A DNA stretch of 64,000 nucleotides from Nocardia sp. NRRL S-836 (GTDB lineage Bacteria > Actinomycetota > Actinomycetes > Mycobacteriales > Pseudonocardiaceae). The notes beneath the pieces were generated by a model, which did not search any database, was not told the origin of the DNA, and saw nothing but the letters and a program-made list of their open reading frames with translations. Position 1 is the stretch's first letter, and each line of letters starts with the position of its first letter. The translations under genes and the position numbers were made by a program. The stretch is taken from positions 62,001 to 126,000 of the forward strand of contig NZ_LGDY01000124.1 in the NCBI RefSeq assembly GCF_001279525.1, written 5' to 3'. Of this stretch, positions 62,350-64,000 are shown one piece after another.

Positions 62350-64000
62350 ATGCCACCAAAGCCGCCGTCCCAAGAAGATGATCGTATATTTGAGGACGAG
62401 GTCCGCCGGTTTGCTCGCCTGCTCTACCACGGCAACGAAGGACGTGGAGCAGAGATTTTCGACGAGCGCGAAAGGGACGGCATTTTTGTAACAGAGGATC
62501 TCGCGGTCGCCATTGAAGCAACGCGATCGACCTCCAAAGACAAAGCGAAGCAGGATGGCAGCAAGCTTCGCGAACTCGTCACAAAGTTGGATCGAAGACA
62601 TCCGGACAAAGCAGTACGCGGCTTTTTTATCACCGAACAAGAACCTACGGCGCATCAGCGTGAAGCAATATCAAAGATGGGTCAGCAAGTGTCGGCAATG
62701 AGTTTCGCTACATATCAAGCGAAGCTCATCGACGCTCGAATGTACGTGAACGATCGAAAATCATATCAGTTCGGCAGTGCGCTAGATCCCTTTACTCAGA
62801 AGGCAGACATTCAAGGCAAATATATCCCGATCGGACTTGTGGAGCTTCCCGACAAAATACAGTCACATACTGTTCAACAAGTCCGCGAATCGCTGGACAG
62901 CGGCCGACAAGTTGTACTCTTGGGCGAATTTGGCGCCGGCAAGAGCATGACAATGCGTGAAATTTTCTTGGACATAAGCCGAGACTTGCTTTCCTCTCGA
63001 CGACGCACGTTCGCGATCTATCTCAACCTGCGCGATCACCAGGGGCAGTCAGAGCCTGCAGAAGCTCTTCATCGTCATGCACAGAAAGTTGGATTCCCAC
63101 ACCCTCACCAACTCGTCCGGGCTTGGCGATCGGGTCGTGCCATAATCATGCTCGACGGATTCGACGAAATCTCAGCACTGAATTGGCCCGGACGAATTGA
63201 CTCGTTAGCAAGTTTTAGGAGAAGAAGTGTTGCTCTAGTCAGGAATTTCGTCGCCGAAACTCCCGTCGGCACTGGCATAATGTTGGCTGGTCGGCAGCAC
63301 TTCTTCGATGACAACGACGAGATGTACAGATGCCTTGGGCTAAAAAGCGGATCTACAATGCTCCTGAGTGCTTCTGACTTGACAGCAGCCCAAGTGAGGC
63401 AACTCATCGCATCGCGGGGTGAAGGAGCCGAGTTTCCTGCATGGCTTCCTCCTCGACCGCTTCTAGTCGCCCACCTTGCAAGCAGAGAGCTCCTCGCCGA
63501 TCTGGGTAGGGCAACCTCCGGCGTAGATGCGGCTGAAGGCTGGGACTTCCTAATTGATGTAATCAGCGAGCGAGAGGCTCGCGGTGCAGGAAATGAAATT
63601 GATGTAGACGGCGCATCCGTAAGAGTGATGCTCGAACGGCTTGCCTCTCTCGCGCGTTCAACACCGAGCGGCCTGGGACCATTCTCCTTCGACGACGTAT
63701 TCGGCGCATTCAAAGCTGTTTGCTCGACAGTTCCAGACACAGAGTCAATTGTTCTTCTACAACGCCTCGCCTGCCTACAGGTGTACGAACCCGCAACTAA
63801 TAGCAGGTCGTTTGTTGATGACGATCTTGCAGATGCCCTTCGCGCCGGAGACATCATAAGATTCATCGAGTCACCTTTTATTGACAAACATATCCACCTC
63901 TCGAATATCCAAACACTCGTTGGAGACTTGGGAATCTCTGTCATCGCACACATATCCAAGACGCACGGAACATCCGTAGGAGCGATCCGCATCGCGTTGC
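62350..64000 (+). CDS. Nuclease-NACHT NTPase (STAND), antiphage-type, partial at window edge
   Basis: At least 550 residues, open to the window end. Residues 10-110 look like a PD-(D/E)XK nuclease: FEDEVRRFARLLYHG, a catalytic Asp43 in RDGIFVTEDLAVAIEATRS with Glu56, and Lys63/65 in SKDKAKQD. A NACHT NTPase domain follows, with Walker A GEFGAGKSM (192-200) and Walker B IIMLDGFDEIS (Asp269, Asp272, Glu273). Helical WHD-like segments follow (RVMLERLASLARSTPSGLGP). ATG 62350 has TAAGG upstream. Lower-GC codon use suggests transfer. Bacterial NACHT proteins with nuclease effectors are antiphage defences (established); that role is inferred here. The C-terminal sensor lies outside the window. Confidence 0.88.
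   Translation, partial: MPPKPPSQEDDRIFEDEVRRFARLLYHGNEGRGAEIFDERERDGIFVTEDLAVAIEATRSTSKDKAKQDGSKLRELVTKLDRRHPDKAVRGFFITEQEPTAHQREAISKMGQQVSAMSFATYQAKLIDARMYVNDRKSYQFGSALDPFTQKADIQGKYIPIGLVELPDKIQSHTVQQVRESLDSGRQVVLLGEFGAGKSMTMREIFLDISRDLLSSRRRTFAIYLNLRDHQGQSEPAEALHRHAQKVGFPHPHQLVRAWRSGRAIIMLDGFDEISALNWPGRIDSLASFRRRSVALVRNFVAETPVGTGIMLAGRQHFFDDNDEMYRCLGLKSGSTMLLSASDLTAAQVRQLIASRGEGAEFPAWLPPRPLLVAHLASRELLADLGRATSGVDAAEGWDFLIDVISEREARGAGNEIDVDGASVRVMLERLASLARSTPSGLGPFSFDDVFGAFKAVCSTVPDTESIVLLQRLACLQVYEPATNSRSFVDDDLADALRAGDIIRFIESPFIDKHIHLSNIQTLVGDLGISVIAHISKTHGTSVGAIRIAL

Noticed and set aside
63105..63992. Minus-strand open frame inside the NACHT gene
   Set aside because: The plus strand carries Walker A and Walker B motifs and is open throughout. 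The minus frame has no recognisable domain.

Overview
This window is high-GC actinobacterial chromosome, most likely from the Pseudonocardiaceae. That placement is inferred from style and gene content: an EspC-like type VII secretion substrate next to an NlpC/P60 protein, paired YbaB-like genes, an FbiC fusion for F420 synthesis, mycothiol-linked DinB-like proteins and many GTG starts. From memory, the conserved core (upp, the 406-aa acidic protein at 19941, add, deoA, cdd, sdhCDAB, a D-Ala-D-Ala carboxypeptidase, yihY, trpS, icd) follows the order of M. tuberculosis Rv3309c to Rv3339c, with accessory genes inserted between the core genes.

Layout. 1-6.9 kb: the edge of a Doc/ribbon-helix-helix toxin-antitoxin pair, a TetR regulator, a secreted GH18 chitinase with a DasR-type operator, upp, and small or decayed genes. 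7-10.5 kb: deoC with a full and a half-length aldehyde dehydrogenase. 10.5-16.2 kb: a long inverted repeat, a two-component system divergent from an ABC/FtsX exporter, and a VanZ-like protein. 16.2-21.2 kb: a type VII secretion-associated block. 21.2-25.9 kb: a GntR regulator coupled to a sugar-nucleotide dehydratase-like gene, adenosine deaminase, and a long coiled-coil protein. 26-33 kb: a minus-strand nucleoside uptake and salvage operon (BMP lipoprotein, ABC ATPase, two permeases, cdd, deoA). 33.5-36.9 kb: sdhCDAB. 37-44.7 kb: an FAD oxidoreductase, a DD-carboxypeptidase, small membrane proteins, a sortase-E-type surface protein, repeats, yihY and trpS. 44.7-49 kb: fbiC and a Tat-exported phosphoesterase. 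49.2-51.9 kb: an accessory hotspot at the 3' end of xthA. 52-62 kb: icd, an SDR, YdjM, a PHP-domain protein, prs, and a TetR/oxidoreductase/TetR cluster. From about 62.2 kb the sequence turns visibly richer in A+T and holds a nuclease-NACHT defence-type gene that runs off the window.

How the genes work together. upp, deoC, add, deoA, cdd and the BMP-type ABC importer form a nucleoside scavenging network: import, deamination, phosphorolysis, then entry of deoxyribose-phosphate into central metabolism through DeoC and an aldehyde dehydrogenase. sdhCDAB and icd supply TCA-cycle steps.

Most unusual features. (i) The 3' end of xthA is present three times. A 23-bp direct repeat brackets a 1.1-kb low-GC cassette that appears to have supplied a new 3' end to xthA, and a 41-bp direct repeat brackets a HepT-MntA toxin-antitoxin module. 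(ii) A nuclease-NACHT NTPase sits in the A+T-rich right end. (iii) There is a gapless 163-nt inverted repeat at 10.6 kb and a nested hairpin element at 42.1 kb.
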